A DNA stretch of 64,000 bases from Nostoc punctiforme NIES-2108 (GTDB lineage: Bacteria > Cyanobacteriota > Cyanobacteriia > Cyanobacteriales > Nostocaceae): NCBI GenBank assembly GCA_003326195.1, contig LXQE01000029.1, forward strand, positions 107,171-171,170, given 5' to 3'. Of the stretch, positions 1 through 9,233 are shown one piece after another. The translations under genes and the position numbers were made by a program. Numbering within the stretch: the first letter of the stretch is position 1; each line of letters opens with the position of its first letter. A model generated the notes under the pieces. It ran no database searches, had not been told where the DNA came from, and saw nothing but the letters and a program-made list of their open reading frames with translations.

Positions 1-744
1 CTCTTGTTGTTTAAAATGGTTTTTTCGGACTATTTTTTATACCAAGTTCTAATAACTAGACTTACTTCTTGCACCAGTTGCTTTCTAACAATTTTCGTAA
101 TAAACAATGCGTTATTATTTGAAGTTGTTAGCATTGTCTAATCTATAGTTATTGATAAAGATGCAAAAAATAACTAAAGTACTTAGATTTATTCAGTAAT
201 TATGCTAGTCATGGATTGTTAATTTTAAGATGCCCAACGTATTAATAGAACCCCATGAATTTATTGTAGTAACAACCACAGAAAATTACTGAGATAGTAG
301 TGCTTTGAGAATCAAGAGGTGAGTGCTACTCCACTTAAACGAGATAATGCTGCTTGCTGAACTATATTTATTTGACTACCAATCCGCGATTTTTGATTCC
401 GCAAATATTGAATGATTGTTGCAACTCTTAATGTTTTGCTTATAAATTTCTCACCCGCACCTTGGTAGACTGAACTTTATACAATTGGATTATTGTGGGC
501 TGTTACGGTTTGCCAGAGCATTTCTGGTGAAGCAGTCCGGTCTTCTCCCAAAGGGAGAGGCTCACACCAACAGGGTTTTCCACGCCACTTGCTCCACTTG
601 GGGAGACCCCATCGCCCTTGGCGTCTCCCCTTGGGAGAAGACCGCAGTGGCTCCCCGGAACTGCCGTTACCGTGGCGGTAGGGACGTAAGAGCGTCACCC
701 AAAAGGTCTACTTAAGATAATAAAGACGAAAGAGAAATCAAGAC
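1..744. other. Intergenic region upstream of acsF
   Basis: I see no convincing gene here. The first 480 bases are AT-rich. Positions about 520-715 hold GC-richer palindromic repeat DNA of the Nostoc intergenic type: GGTCTTCTCCCAA near 539 recurs inverted as TTGGGAGAAGACC near 631, with a second palindrome around GGGGAGACCCC between them. Short reading frames across this part lie on both strands and are explained by the palindromes. The acsF promoter must lie in this stretch, but no specific motif is called. Confidence 0.6.
520..715. repeat. Palindromic intergenic repeat
   Basis: Nested inverted repeats: GGTCTTCTCCCAA near 539 pairs with TTGGGAGAAGACC near 631, enclosing a second stem around CTTGGGGAGACCCC. 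A related fragment with CTTCTCCC and GGAGAGGCTAGCG occurs near 45938-45963, which indicates a dispersed family. No transposase is associated with it. Confidence 0.55.
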
Positions 745-1821
745 ATGGTAGATTCCCTCAAAAAACCAGGCTTTGAAGAAATCCGGCCAGGGATTAAAGT
801 CCCGGCAAAAGAAACCCTGTTAACACCTCGGTTTTATACTACCGATTTTGATGAAATGGCACGGATGGATATCTCCGTCAACGAAGACGAGTTAGAAGCC
901 ATTCTCGAAGAGTTTCGCACTGACTACAACCGCCACCACTTTGTTCGGGATGCCGAGTTTGAACAATCCTGGGATCATATTGACGGGGAAACTCGCAAGT
1001 TGTTCGTTGAATTTCTAGAACGTTCTTGTACGGCAGAGTTTTCCGGCTTTTTGCTGTATAAAGAACTTGGTCGTCGCTTGAAAGGAAAAAGCCCTGTTTT
1101 GGCAGAGTGTTTTAACCTGATGTCAAGGGATGAAGCGCGTCACGCTGGCTTTTTGAACAAAGCTTTGTCGGACTTTAATATGTCCCTAGATTTAGGGTTT
1201 TTGACTAAGAGTCGCAGTTATACCTTCTTTAAACCGAAATTCATCTTCTACGCTACTTATCTTTCTGAGAAGATCGGTTATTGGCGCTATATTACCATTT
1301 ATCGCCATTTAGAAACACATCCCGAAGATCGGGTTTATCCAATCTTCCGGTTCTTTGAGAACTGGTGTCAGGATGAAAACCGTCACGGCGATTTCTTTGA
1401 TGCGATCATGAAATCTCAGCCGCAAATGTTGAATGATTGGAAAGCACGGCTATGGAGTCGGTTCTTCCTATTATCAGTGTTTGCGACCATGTACCTCAAT
1501 GACATCCAACGCAAGGACTTTTATGCCACCCTTGGATTGGATGCGCGAGAATACGATATCCATGTAATTAAGAAGACCAACGAAAACGCAGGTCGGGTGT
1601 TCCCGCTGATGCTGGATGTAGAAAATCCAGAGTTTTATGAGCGGTTGGATGTTTGTATAAGCAATAACGAGAAGTTGGGTGCGATCGCTAACTCCAGCAC
1701 TCCCAAATTCCTGCAAATCTTCCAAAAACTGCCGCTTTACATCTCCAACGGCTGGCAGTTATTGCGGCTGTACCTGATGAAACCGATTGATACTGTTTCT
1801 GCTCAAGGGGCAGTTCGTTAA
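745..1821 (+). CDS. acsF: Magnesium-protoporphyrin IX monomethyl ester (oxidative) cyclase
   Basis: This 358-residue protein matches AcsF (also called ChlA), the aerobic diiron enzyme that closes the isocyclic ring of chlorophyll, converting Mg-protoporphyrin IX monomethyl ester to divinyl protochlorophyllide at the thylakoid membrane. Two carboxylate/histidine iron motifs are visible: DEARHAGF (Glu130, His133) and DENRHGDFF near residue 215. The length is typical for the family. The ATG at 745 follows a purine-rich stretch (AAAGAGAAATC). It appears to be monocistronic, with a strong terminator about 27 bases after the stop. Identification is by family resemblance; activity is inferred. Confidence 0.95.
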   Translation: MVDSLKKPGFEEIRPGIKVPAKETLLTPRFYTTDFDEMARMDISVNEDELEAILEEFRTDYNRHHFVRDAEFEQSWDHIDGETRKLFVEFLERSCTAEFSGFLLYKELGRRLKGKSPVLAECFNLMSRDEARHAGFLNKALSDFNMSLDLGFLTKSRSYTFFKPKFIFYATYLSEKIGYWRYITIYRHLETHPEDRVYPIFRFFENWCQDENRHGDFFDAIMKSQPQMLNDWKARLWSRFFLLSVFATMYLNDIQRKDFYATLGLDAREYDIHVIKKTNENAGRVFPLMLDVENPEFYERLDVCISNNEKLGAIANSSTPKFLQIFQKLPLYISNGWQLLRLYLMKPIDTVSAQGAVR

Positions 1822-1847
1822 TTTATAAAAGGTTTGTGAAAACTTTG

Positions 1848-1879
1848 GTGGTTCTGCTGGTTGCAGAGCCACTTTTTTT
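1848..1879 (+). terminator. Rho-independent terminator of acsF
   Basis: GTGGTTCTGC pairs with GCAGAGCCAC (one G-T pair) around a 5-base loop, followed by a run of seven T. It lies directly after acsF. Confidence 0.85.
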
Positions 1880-1999
1880 GTCCTTTTTCCAAGCCAATGA
1901 TTATTGATATGTCAACCAATTAGTAGTGCGATCGCTAATTTGTTAGTAGGCAAAACGGAGATAGTTGCTTAGGTGTAGTTTTGTAGTAGATACCTTGAG

Positions 2000-3214
2000 T
2001 TAAGCTGATTTTTCCATTCTGATTAAGTCTGGAGTCAATGTTTGATGCTTGGCTGCTTCTGCCTCGTAACATCTGAGAATCAGTGATGTCAGTTTATCTA
2101 AATCACTAACAGAGGAAATAATTACTTTTGATGCGGCATCCCCCAGAGAAGCTGATACTTCCTGGACTTCAAACTTTGAAGCTAGCGACTTTACTTCATC
2201 TACACTTAGCCGAGTAATAAAACTTTTTTTCTGCGAAGATAGATACAGCCGCAGAAACCACCAAGTACTTTTGCCAGCAAGATTGATACCAAAGTATGAA
2301 ACAGTATCTTTGTATTGGAGTTGATAATTGTAACTCGTTGAGGTTTGCGTAATTGCTTTAATTTTTTCAAAAGCTTCGATTTCTTCAGCAGTTGTTACTA
2401 CTTTTGATTCTTGAGGATCTGGTTGTATATCCTCTCCTTCAATATCTATGTCTATTGGAGGTTCAACAGGTTGATCTATTACTGGAGTAAGTGAGCGAGT
2501 CATTAACTCTACTAAACTTCCCTGAATCGACTTTTTAACAATTGGTTTGAATTTATCAATAATTTTACTAGTAATTCGACCTTTAATTTCATAATTAGGA
2601 GCAACTGTACCAAGTTCAGTTACTAAAAAGCGAACAAATTCTTCAGAAGGAGAACGTAAAAGATTTCCTAGAAGTTGAGTCATACCTTTTACATAAACCA
2701 TTTCCTCAGCATGGTTGGTAATAGCTGTAACCTCAAAATTATCACGGTGAAAGAATTTGAGGTTATCAATATCTTTAGTATCATATTCCAGGATGTTAAA
2801 AGTAAAAAATGGCTCCTTGTCCATGACATTTGTTTCACGCAAGTCTGTAAAAAAACGGTATTCAATACCGTTAGTGACAATAGCTACTTTTGTTGTCGAA
2901 AGTGCATTAAAATATCTGCTCAATTGTCCATCATGTGCCTCAGCTTTTTGACCACGGGCTTTTGCTTCTACGAGCATAACTTTAGTACCGTTAATAGCTA
3001 AGGCGTAATCTACCTTTTCAAACTGCCCTGCTTTTTTGATAGCAAAATCTGCTACGTATTCCGGTATTACTTCACTAGGATCATAGACATCGTAGCCAAG
3101 AACACTCAAAAAAGGAACAATCAGTGCCATCTTAGTAGATTCTTCGCCAACAACTTGGTCAGCCCGCTTACGCACTTGTTCAGATAGCTTGGTAATATCT
3201 TCAGTGAATCCCAT
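2000..3214 (-). CDS. Type I restriction enzyme R N-terminal domain-like protein
   Basis: From the ATG at 3214 this is a 404-residue protein. The upstream in-frame extension to 3379 looks non-coding, and the 3214 start has AGGAAC about 10 bases before it. The first ~130 residues resemble the HsdR N-terminal nuclease domain, with a PD-(D/E)XK-like pattern (VDYALAINGTK then VEAKA). The middle and C-terminus are not recognised; a Pro/Glu/Asp-rich linker lies around residues 260-290. No hsdM, hsdS or helicase gene is nearby, so this is a solitary nuclease-like protein and not a type I system. Such genes are common orphans in cyanobacteria. The substrate is unknown. Confidence 0.75.
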   Translation of the reverse strand: MGFTEDITKLSEQVRKRADQVVGEESTKMALIVPFLSVLGYDVYDPSEVIPEYVADFAIKKAGQFEKVDYALAINGTKVMLVEAKARGQKAEAHDGQLSRYFNALSTTKVAIVTNGIEYRFFTDLRETNVMDKEPFFTFNILEYDTKDIDNLKFFHRDNFEVTAITNHAEEMVYVKGMTQLLGNLLRSPSEEFVRFLVTELGTVAPNYEIKGRITSKIIDKFKPIVKKSIQGSLVELMTRSLTPVIDQPVEPPIDIDIEGEDIQPDPQESKVVTTAEEIEAFEKIKAITQTSTSYNYQLQYKDTVSYFGINLAGKSTWWFLRLYLSSQKKSFITRLSVDEVKSLASKFEVQEVSASLGDAASKVIISSVSDLDKLTSLILRCYEAEAAKHQTLTPDLIRMEKSA

Positions 3215-3485
3215 CTTGCTTGTTCCTGGTAGATTAGTGAGTATTGATAGGTCTTTTTTGTAAAATAAGAGTGATTGTAAGGTGATGTAGTACATTTGAA
3301 TTGAAAGTGTTAGTGCGATCGCCTTTTTTATCACTCCTATAAAAGTATTCCCAAATAAGTACCAGCCTGTAACACTCATGACTTGTTCACAGGTGCAATG
3401 GCATCGGTAATAAATAAAAATAAATCAGAATGATTTTTTATGAAGCTTCAGCCTATAGCGATTCTCAAAAAAATGCTCAAGCTAT

Positions 3486-3515
3486 AAAGCCCACGAGTTG
3501 ATCCGTGGGCTTTTT
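3486..3515. terminator. Bidirectional terminator-like hairpin
   Basis: AAAGCCCACG pairs with CGTGGGCTTT around an 8-base loop, followed by T on the plus strand and by an AT-rich stretch on the minus strand. It sits just past the stop of the minus-strand gene ending at 3524. A similar CCCACG hairpin is found at the ends of IS200/IS605-like elements, but no such transposase is seen here. Confidence 0.7.
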
Positions 3516-3523
3516 AATACAAG

Positions 3524-3970
3524 CTAACTTGTCGTTGCTGCTTTGTTTCCATTCTGGTTGCCATTTTTGCTACCATTGCCGTTCACACTGGCAATAAATG
3601 ACGGTTGCTCTAAATTAGAAACAGGTGATTCGCCTCGCAGTCCCTTGCGACGCTGGTTTTTAGGAACACCTCCCGCCATACCATACTCCACACTACTTTT
3701 ACCATACTGAGTGGCAACTCCTAAGAGCATGTGCTCTGCCATATCTGCCAACTCGCGCTCTGTTTGGAGCATTTCATGGTACAACTTATCCAGGTTGGAA
3801 AGAGCAGTGTTATATAAATTCTCTCTAGTTCGCATCGTCTCAATTAGGGATGAGAAGGTCGGTAAAGTAAGTCCATTGCCTAAATTTAAATTCGGATCAA
3901 TTGAGTTGATGCTAGCAGCACGACGCACTGCTTTTTCTAACACCTGAGAGGTTCTTTTTCTCCGAGCCAT
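3524..3970 (-). CDS. Conserved cyanobacterial hypothetical protein
   Basis: This 148-residue protein is not a family I can name. It starts with a basic stretch (MARRKRTSQ), has a predicted helical middle with a coiled-coil flavour (residues about 45-85) and ends in a low-complexity Asn/Gly/Lys tail. It has no signal peptide, membrane segment or known catalytic motif. The basic N-terminus could contact nucleic acid, but this is only a guess. It stands alone, with a hairpin terminator directly after it. Confidence 0.65.
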   Translation of the reverse strand: MARRKRTSQVLEKAVRRAASINSIDPNLNLGNGLTLPTFSSLIETMRTRENLYNTALSNLDKLYHEMLQTERELADMAEHMLLGVATQYGKSSVEYGMAGGVPKNQRRKGLRGESPVSNLEQPSFIASVNGNGSKNGNQNGNKAATTS

Positions 3971-4095
3971 AATATGAACCTTGTAATACAGTACGGTTAA
4001 TATTCTTTACTTTAAAAAACTTCCGTATCGATCAGCTTGAGAGAACTCCGGGAATTCTCCAATGGTTTTTGTTACATAGCGATGTCGTAATCAAT

Positions 4096-4360
4096 GCGCG
4101 ATATACCGAAATGAGAAAGCAATCAAGCTTTTGAGAAAGCAATATGTCTTTTTGCTTGCTAAATCTACCGAAATGAGAAAGCAATCAAGCATTTTGAGAA
4201 AGCAATATGCCTTTTTGCTTGCTGAATCTACTGAAATGAATGCGCGATATACCGAAATGAGAAAGCAATTAAGCATTTTGAGAAAGCAATATGCCTTTTT
4301 GCTTGCTGAATCTACTGAAATGAGAAAGCAATATGCCTTTTTGCTTATTGAAATCGACTC
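4096..4360. repeat. Imperfect 63-bp tandem repeat array
   Basis: Units of about 63 bases built from GAAATGAGAAAGCAAT, AGCATTTTGAGAAAGCAAT and ATGCCTTTTTGCTTGCTGAATC follow one another. The third unit is lengthened by 21 bases through a second copy of ATGCGCGATATACCGAAATG (also near 4096). Because the unit is a multiple of three, both strands stay open: the plus strand reads a repeated RKQYAFLLAESTEM-like peptide from 4131 to 4652. I treat this as repeat DNA and not a proven gene, since the part after 4380 looks like non-coding sequence. Confidence 0.7.
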
Positions 4361-5216
4361 GAGCGGGTATTCAAAACTTGACAAGTTGAATAAGATATTT
4401 CACAAAGAAAGGCAGGGGGCAGTGTTTCGACTACGCTCAACAACCAGGGAAGAGGCAGAAGTCAAAACTTTAGTTCTGAGTCATTGTCCAGTCAAAAAAA
4501 AGAATTGTATCGAGACGCATAGCGCAAGAGACAAAGTGTCATTGCTACAATCCCATGTTGTAAATATGGGTTCCTTCTGTTTCCTACCTCTTGAACTGAA
4601 ACCGTACATGAAACTTTCGTTTCACACGGTTACTCATATTTTGCTGCTGTGAAATGGAAATCTTTGCTCTTTCTTCTCTGCGAGACGCGCAATGGGCAGA
4701 CCAAAACATTGCTGAGTCAATGAATTTTACTTTTTACTCAGCAATATTTTGTTGAGAAAGGTTTTCGTGAGTTTTTACGGATATAACAGAAGCCGACATT
4801 AGGATACACTGGCTTTTGAATACACCGGAAGTTCATCAGCGACTTAGTTTGTCGCTTCTGGTGACTTCCTTGCTAGTATCCTATTGCTTTTGGCTGTATG
4901 AAACTTACTCCAATCTACGGTAAGTCTCCCTGAAGAAGGTTTTTAGCATCTAAAACGACTGCCACTGTTTTGAGGCTATAGCCTTAGAATATTTACAAGC
5001 TTTACTTACGAATTAGCACTCTCTAGATAAAAGTACCGTTTTTGCTGTGTAAGCTGAAATTCTACCTGTTTCATCCAGATTTGTGTAGCTTATTAACAAA
5101 TCAACGGATTCATTAATATTAAGCCTGCTTTACTATTTAGTTTCTTAACCCGACTTATTAGACAGCTAGAGTGTTCATTTCACTTTGTTCAATAGCTTTT
5201 AGCCCTTATCGCTCCC
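4361..5216. other. Intergenic region with strong hairpins
   Basis: No gene is supported here. There are two clear inverted repeats. ATTGCTGAGT (4708-4717) pairs with ACTCAGCAAT (4736-4745). A nested structure spans 4801-4882: AGGATAC pairs with GTATCCT outside and GGAAGT (4827-4832) with ACTTCC (4864-4869) inside, with more pairing between them. This could be an untranslated leader of the gene at 5217, a small RNA or a palindromic element. Confidence 0.45.
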
Positions 5217-5729
5217 ATGCTGACCCATCACCGCAAGCCCGTGTGCTTATCACTTATTTCCACTGACCTACCCATCTGGTCTGTTGTCGAAACTGCCGCG
5301 ACATTGTATCAAAAAGATACCGATCGATTCCATTTACTGATGACCGCACCACCCCTAATTAGCTGCGAAGTAGAGAGTGTCATAAGTCCAGAAGACACAC
5401 TTCCTCAAACTAAGAGCAAAGCTTATGCCCCTAACAGTCCTAGAATTTTGTGGCTGGAGATTTCCCCTTACCGAGTCATCATGACTATGCAAGGTAACGC
5501 TCAAGTGAGTTACCGTCACTTTTGGGAACAGGGTGTTTATGGCATTAGTCGCTATTGGTTGCCAACTGAGTCATTGCAACCTAACGATCCCATTCGATTA
5601 CGAAATTTTACTCGTAGCCTAACTCTCAACGGACATCCCTTGCCGGAAAATTTGCGACTGGAATATGAATTGTGGGCAGAAAAAGTCCAATTAGGATGCT
5701 ACATACTGAATTTGGAAATTAAACATTGA
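5217..5729 (+). CDS. Hypothetical protein
   Basis: The protein has 170 residues with ordinary coding composition, and I do not recognise the family. It lacks a clear signal peptide and membrane helices and contains a Trp/Tyr-rich central segment (FWEQGVYGISRYW, about residues 101-113). It is followed closely by TGCCCAA-type heptamer repeats and the convergent gene at 5817, so it is probably expressed alone. A start further in is possible, because no strong ribosome-binding site precedes 5217. Confidence 0.6.
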   Translation: MLTHHRKPVCLSLISTDLPIWSVVETAATLYQKDTDRFHLLMTAPPLISCEVESVISPEDTLPQTKSKAYAPNSPRILWLEISPYRVIMTMQGNAQVSYRHFWEQGVYGISRYWLPTESLQPNDPIRLRNFTRSLTLNGHPLPENLRLEYELWAEKVQLGCYILNLEIKH

Positions 5730-5767
5730 TAGGTATGGGCAGTAGGGAGTAGGGAAAAGTTTTTACA

Positions 5768-5812
5768 ATGCCCAATGCCCAATGCCCAATGCCCCATGCC
5801 CAATCCCCAATC
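5768..5812. repeat. Short tandem heptamer repeats (TGCCCAA type)
   Basis: About six near-perfect heptamers of the CCCAATG phase fill the gap between two convergent genes. The same family occurs near 11904, 17645, 18910, 44213, 47651 and 47774. Confidence 0.85.
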
Positions 5813-5816
5813 CTTC

Positions 5817-6398
5817 TTAACCAAAATAACTGGGTTGGTTTCCAGGTTTCCATTTAATATTGCAACCAACACTAGGCTTTTGCTCACTTGTAACAGGTTT
5901 ACCCGCTAGCACTGCTTCAATGGCTGCGCGTAAATCTGCACCTGTTACAGGTTTACCGTTACTGGGGCGGCTATCATCTAATTGTCCCCGATAAACAAGT
6001 TGGCGTTGATCGTCAAATACAAAAAAATCTGGTGTACAAGCTGCTGTGTAAGCCTTTGCCGTTTCCTGGCTCTCGTCGTAACATAAGGTAAAATTTAACC
6101 CTTGTTCTGTGGAAAATGCTTGTAACGACTCTGGCGCATCATCTGGGTAATTTTTTGCATCGTTAGCACTAATAGCAACGATCGCTAAATCACTTGTAAA
6201 ATAATCTCTTCCTAACTGCACTAATTCGTTTTGGACGTGTTTTACAAACGGGCAATGCCGACAAATAAACATTACCAATAGTGCTTTTTTATCTGCAAAG
6301 GTAGAAAGTGAAGTTGCCTTTCCAGATACTACTTCTGGTAGATTAAAATCTGGCGCTTTAGTGCCTAGTGGCAACATAGTTGAAGTAGCTAAAGCCAT
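5817..6398 (-). CDS. Thioredoxin/peroxiredoxin-like family protein
   Basis: A 193-residue protein of the AhpC/TSA-Redoxin fold. After an N-terminal strand (APDFNLPEV) comes the redox motif CRHC at residues 46-49, followed by PFVKHVQNEL. This CxxC with basic/His centre is typical of a cyanobacterial thioredoxin-like subfamily that is otherwise poorly characterised. The C-terminal third includes the conserved CTPDFFVFD segment and a further Cys (VGCNIKW). It is probably a cytosolic thiol oxidoreductase or peroxidase; the electron partner is unknown. It lies downstream of the HLIP gene on the same strand but is separated by a perfect hairpin, so the two are likely independent. Confidence 0.85.
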   Translation of the reverse strand: MALATSTMLPLGTKAPDFNLPEVVSGKATSLSTFADKKALLVMFICRHCPFVKHVQNELVQLGRDYFTSDLAIVAISANDAKNYPDDAPESLQAFSTEQGLNFTLCYDESQETAKAYTAACTPDFFVFDDQRQLVYRGQLDDSRPSNGKPVTGADLRAAIEAVLAGKPVTSEQKPSVGCNIKWKPGNQPSYFG

Positions 6399-6483
6399 AG
6401 TTCACCCAATATTTTTACGCTGATAACTAACGGCTTTTGTTATCAGTATATTTTCACTCTAGCACTAAGTTTTCCATAAATTA

Positions 6484-6507
6484 AGAGACGGTAAATTTAC
6501 CGTCTCT
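6484..6507 (-). terminator. Terminator after the HLIP gene
   Basis: A perfect 24-base palindrome (AGAGACGGTAAA and its complement) lies between two minus-strand genes, 37 bases past the HLIP stop codon. AT-rich sequence follows on both sides. Confidence 0.75.
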
Positions 6508-6543
6508 GACATTTTTTGAGATTTATTTTAAATAAATTAGTTT

Positions 6544-6759
6544 TTACAGACTTGCCAAAACACCAACAATACCGTGTCCTGTGAATACTTCTAATACTAT
6601 GAGAGAGACAAAACCAATCATTGCTAACCGACCGTTGAGCATTTCTGCATAAGGAGTGAAACCAGTGCGATCGCCTTGCTCATCTATATATACTTTTGGC
6701 TCGATCGCAAAGTTGTTCAGTTTGCCTTGGTCGTCAATTATAGCAGTGTTTGTACGCAT
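6544..6759 (-). CDS. High-light-inducible protein (Hlip, one-helix chlorophyll-binding)
   Basis: 71 residues with one chlorophyll a/b-binding helix. The hallmark is [17 protein letters not shown] at about residues 34-50, whose Glu, Asn and Arg are the ligands and ion pair used for pigment binding in the Cab/ELIP/Hlip family. The N-terminal 30 residues form a polar stroma-side extension. Proteins of this type bind chlorophyll and carotenoid and protect nascent photosystem II and chlorophyll enzymes under strong light. The gene appears to be monocistronic with its own terminator. Subtype (HliA-D or Psb34-like) cannot be settled from sequence alone. Confidence 0.93.
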   Translation of the reverse strand: MRTNTAIIDDQGKLNNFAIEPKVYIDEQGDRTGFTPYAEMLNGRLAMIGFVSLIVLEVFTGHGIVGVLASL

Positions 6760-6954
6760 GGATTTTTCCCTGTCTTCGTCTTTATGTAAATAACTGTAAC
6801 AAAGTTATTAATATTTGTAAAGTATCTTAATCTAATCAAGTAGTAGTACAAGCAAGCCAGAGAAAAGATATGATGATGAATCGAGTTCAAAGCTATGTCT
6901 AAGCAACAGGCTCCGCTCCTTGTGCGTAAGCACTTTCAATCACGGTAGTTTCTC

Positions 6955-7731
6955 ATGGGGGAAACCCCCAAGACCGAACTACCTCACAAATCCATTCCCC
7001 AACAGCTAATGCATCGATTTCGAGTAGAGGTTATTGCCAAAACACCAAACCCGCAGCAGGTGATTTATGCCGCAATGCACCAGGACTATACTGATGGGTT
7101 TGTGTTTGATGAGCGCGACTCCTGGCCCTCGGAGTCACAAAGCGGCGAAGTTATTGTTAAGCGGCTTTTAGCCGGTGAGAGGGGACACTATGGGCCTTTA
7201 GAGCATCCCCAGATTGTTTTCAACTGTGGCTACTTTCCCCACAGTGTGATGCAGCAGGCGCGGACTCATCGCGTTTCTGTATCATTTGATGTACAATCTT
7301 TTAGATATACAGGCAACCAATTTATTGACGTAGTAGAAGGCAAGAAAGACATAGAAGATGTTTTTTATCTACGTCCCGTTGGTTATTACACTGATAGACA
7401 AGGCAAAAAGTATCACTATTCACCAGAGCAACGAACAGCAGATTTGGAGTGGTGTTTAGAAGCAGCTAAACGATATAAAGCTGATTTTGAGAGTGGAATG
7501 TCTGAAGAACACGCCAGAGGTAAAGTGCCTTTTGACTATCGCCAGCATTTTGTAGTTAGTTTCAATTTAAGGTCTTTCTTGCATTTTTGTGATCTGAGAA
7601 ACAAGAAAGATGCTCAACTTGAAATTCAAAAGTTATGTGAAATGATGTGGCCTCATTTTGAAGATTGGGCACCTGCGATCGCACAATGGTATGAAAAGCA
7701 GCGTCTAGGTAAAGCAAGGTTAGCACCTTAG
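6955..7731 (+). CDS. thyX: Flavin-dependent thymidylate synthase
   Basis: ThyX makes dTMP from dUMP using FAD, NADPH and methylene-tetrahydrofolate. The signature RHRX7S is present as RTHR (103-106) followed by VSVSFDVQS with Ser115, and the N-terminal RVEVIAKTP strand is typical. The ATG at 6955 gives 258 residues. An internal ATG at 7009 (MHRFRVEV) gives 240 and agrees better with the usual N-terminus of the family, so the true start is uncertain; neither has a strong ribosome-binding site. dcd, which feeds the same pathway, lies 2 kb away. No thyA is seen in the window. Confidence 0.93.
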   Translation: MGETPKTELPHKSIPQQLMHRFRVEVIAKTPNPQQVIYAAMHQDYTDGFVFDERDSWPSESQSGEVIVKRLLAGERGHYGPLEHPQIVFNCGYFPHSVMQQARTHRVSVSFDVQSFRYTGNQFIDVVEGKKDIEDVFYLRPVGYYTDRQGKKYHYSPEQRTADLEWCLEAAKRYKADFESGMSEEHARGKVPFDYRQHFVVSFNLRSFLHFCDLRNKKDAQLEIQKLCEMMWPHFEDWAPAIAQWYEKQRLGKARLAP

Positions 7732-7827
7732 ATAATGGCTGAAAGTTGACATAATTTGCGGTAGGATAAGAAGCGATTATCCTTGGAGTTATTGGGTTTG
7801 ATTTAGGGCGATCGCATCTATTTTTTG

Positions 7828-8721
7828 ATGAACAAAGCTGTCGATATTAGTACTAAAAAATTAATCAGCCTTGCACCAAATAATTGGGCAAAATGGGTGA
7901 CAGGAATTCCCGACATTGTTACAGGCGAAATCTTAAATACAGAATTCCAATGGATTAGCCGACAAAGCGATGTTGTAATTCAGGCTGAAAGTCCCCAATA
8001 CGGGAAGTTTCTCATCCTTAATGAGTTACAATTACGCCACACATCAGAAATGCCGCGTCGGATGCGTGCTTATGCGGCTCTTGCGGAAGAGAAATATAAA
8101 CTACAAACCTACCCTGTACTGATTAACATTCTCAAAATCAGCAACAGCGAAATACCTACAAGCTTTGCATCAAATTTTATCGGGTTAAGAGCAATTCAAG
8201 ATTACCGCGTAATCAATCTCTGGGAAGTTGACGTAAATATTGCTTTTGAGACACCCTTACCGTCGCTACTTCCCTTTGTACCAATTCTCAAAGGCGGAGA
8301 AAACGAGTCTACAATTAGGGAAGCATTGCGAATGCTGCGTGCTGACGAGCAATTAAATCAACTTGAGACAGTTCTGGCATTTTTTGCAACCTTTGTATTA
8401 GAAAGTACTTTAGTTCAAGAAATCATGAGGTGGGATATGACAGTCTTAAGAGAGTCACCTTGGTATCAAGAAATTTTACGTGAGGGACAAGCACGAGGAC
8501 AAGCAGAAGGAGAAGCACTAGGAGAAGCACGAGGAGAAGCACGAGGAGAAGTACGTGGAATAATCTCTAGTATCGAAACAAGTTTAGAGGCAAAATTTGG
8601 CAGCGATGGTTTGGAGTTGATGTCGCAAATTTCGCAAATTTCTGACTTAGAGCAATTAAAAGAGATTTTACGTAGGATTGTTGTAGCAAATACAATTCAA
8701 GAGTTACGAAATGTTTTGTAG
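7828..8721 (+). CDS. Rpn family recombination-promoting nuclease / putative transposase
   Basis: This protein of about 297 residues resembles the PD-(D/E)XK Rpn/transposase-like family that is multiplied in cyanobacteria. The core is visible as TEFQWISRQSDVVIQ, then ILNELQLR (the ExQ active-site variant), then MRAYAALAEEKY and YPVLINIL. The C-terminal part has a Gly/Glu/Ala/Arg repeat (RGQARGQAEGEALGEARGEARG) encoded by a short tandem DNA repeat near 8484-8560, followed by a helical domain. Homologues in enterobacteria promote RecA-independent recombination. Here it stands alone. A TTG lies one codon before the chosen ATG. The repeat tract is a likely hotspot for length change. Confidence 0.82.
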   Translation: MNKAVDISTKKLISLAPNNWAKWVTGIPDIVTGEILNTEFQWISRQSDVVIQAESPQYGKFLILNELQLRHTSEMPRRMRAYAALAEEKYKLQTYPVLINILKISNSEIPTSFASNFIGLRAIQDYRVINLWEVDVNIAFETPLPSLLPFVPILKGGENESTIREALRMLRADEQLNQLETVLAFFATFVLESTLVQEIMRWDMTVLRESPWYQEILREGQARGQAEGEALGEARGEARGEVRGIISSIETSLEAKFGSDGLELMSQISQISDLEQLKEILRRIVVANTIQELRNVL

Positions 8722-8817
8722 GATAAAGCGATCGCACCAACTTCTGCCAGAGAGCTAGAATGTGATGAAAGTTTAGACTATAAAATTTTCAAGTTATTAC
8801 ACTTAAAATTTTCATGA

Positions 8818-9233
8818 ATGTCTGCAAGAGATATTTTCCATAATTTAGTTAGATTAGCTTTGCAAAAAGATGGCTGGACAATTACACACGAGCCACTGTC
8901 TATTGATTTAGCAGATGGACAATTGCAAATTGATCTGGGTGCAGAACGGTTAATTGCTGCTCAAAAGCAAGATGAAAGAATTGCTGTAGAAATCAAGAGT
9001 TTTGTTGCTCCTTCTGCGATTTCCGAGTTTCATACAGCTTTAGGACAATGTTTAAATTATCGAGTAGCACTAAAACTAAAAGAACCAGAGCGAGTTCTCT
9101 ATTTAGCTGTTCCGCTAGCAACTTATGAAGATTTTTCTCACGGCAATTGCCACAACTGAGTATTCATGAATATCAATTGAAACTGCTAGTATTTGACCCG
9201 GAAAATGAGGTAATTGTACAATGGATAAACTAG
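8818..9233 (+). pseudogene. xisH: xisH, frameshifted near its 3' end
   Basis: XisH is a small PD-(D/E)XK-like protein first described as a controller of excision of the fdxN element in heterocysts, and it occurs widely paired with XisI. The first 108 codons read well (VEIKSF is the active-site strand). The frame then breaks at a run of five T (9132-9136) and stops at 9159. Adding one T restores a normal tail (DFFSRQLPQ, then EYQLKLLVFDPENEV) ending at 9231-9233, which overlaps the xisI start by 13 bases as in intact pairs. It is either a recent mutation, a sequencing error or a slippage site. Confidence 0.85.

Noticed and set aside
477..715. Overlapping frames on both strands before acsF
   Set aside because: They follow from GC-rich palindromic repeat DNA and have no ribosome-binding site or protein-like composition.
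2000..3214. Complete type I restriction-modification system
   Set aside because: No hsdM or hsdS gene and no helicase motifs; only the N-terminal nuclease-like domain is recognisable.
4131..4652. 173-codon frame as a real protein gene
   Set aside because: The first half is tandem repeat and the second half reads through non-coding-looking DNA; kept only as a repeat.
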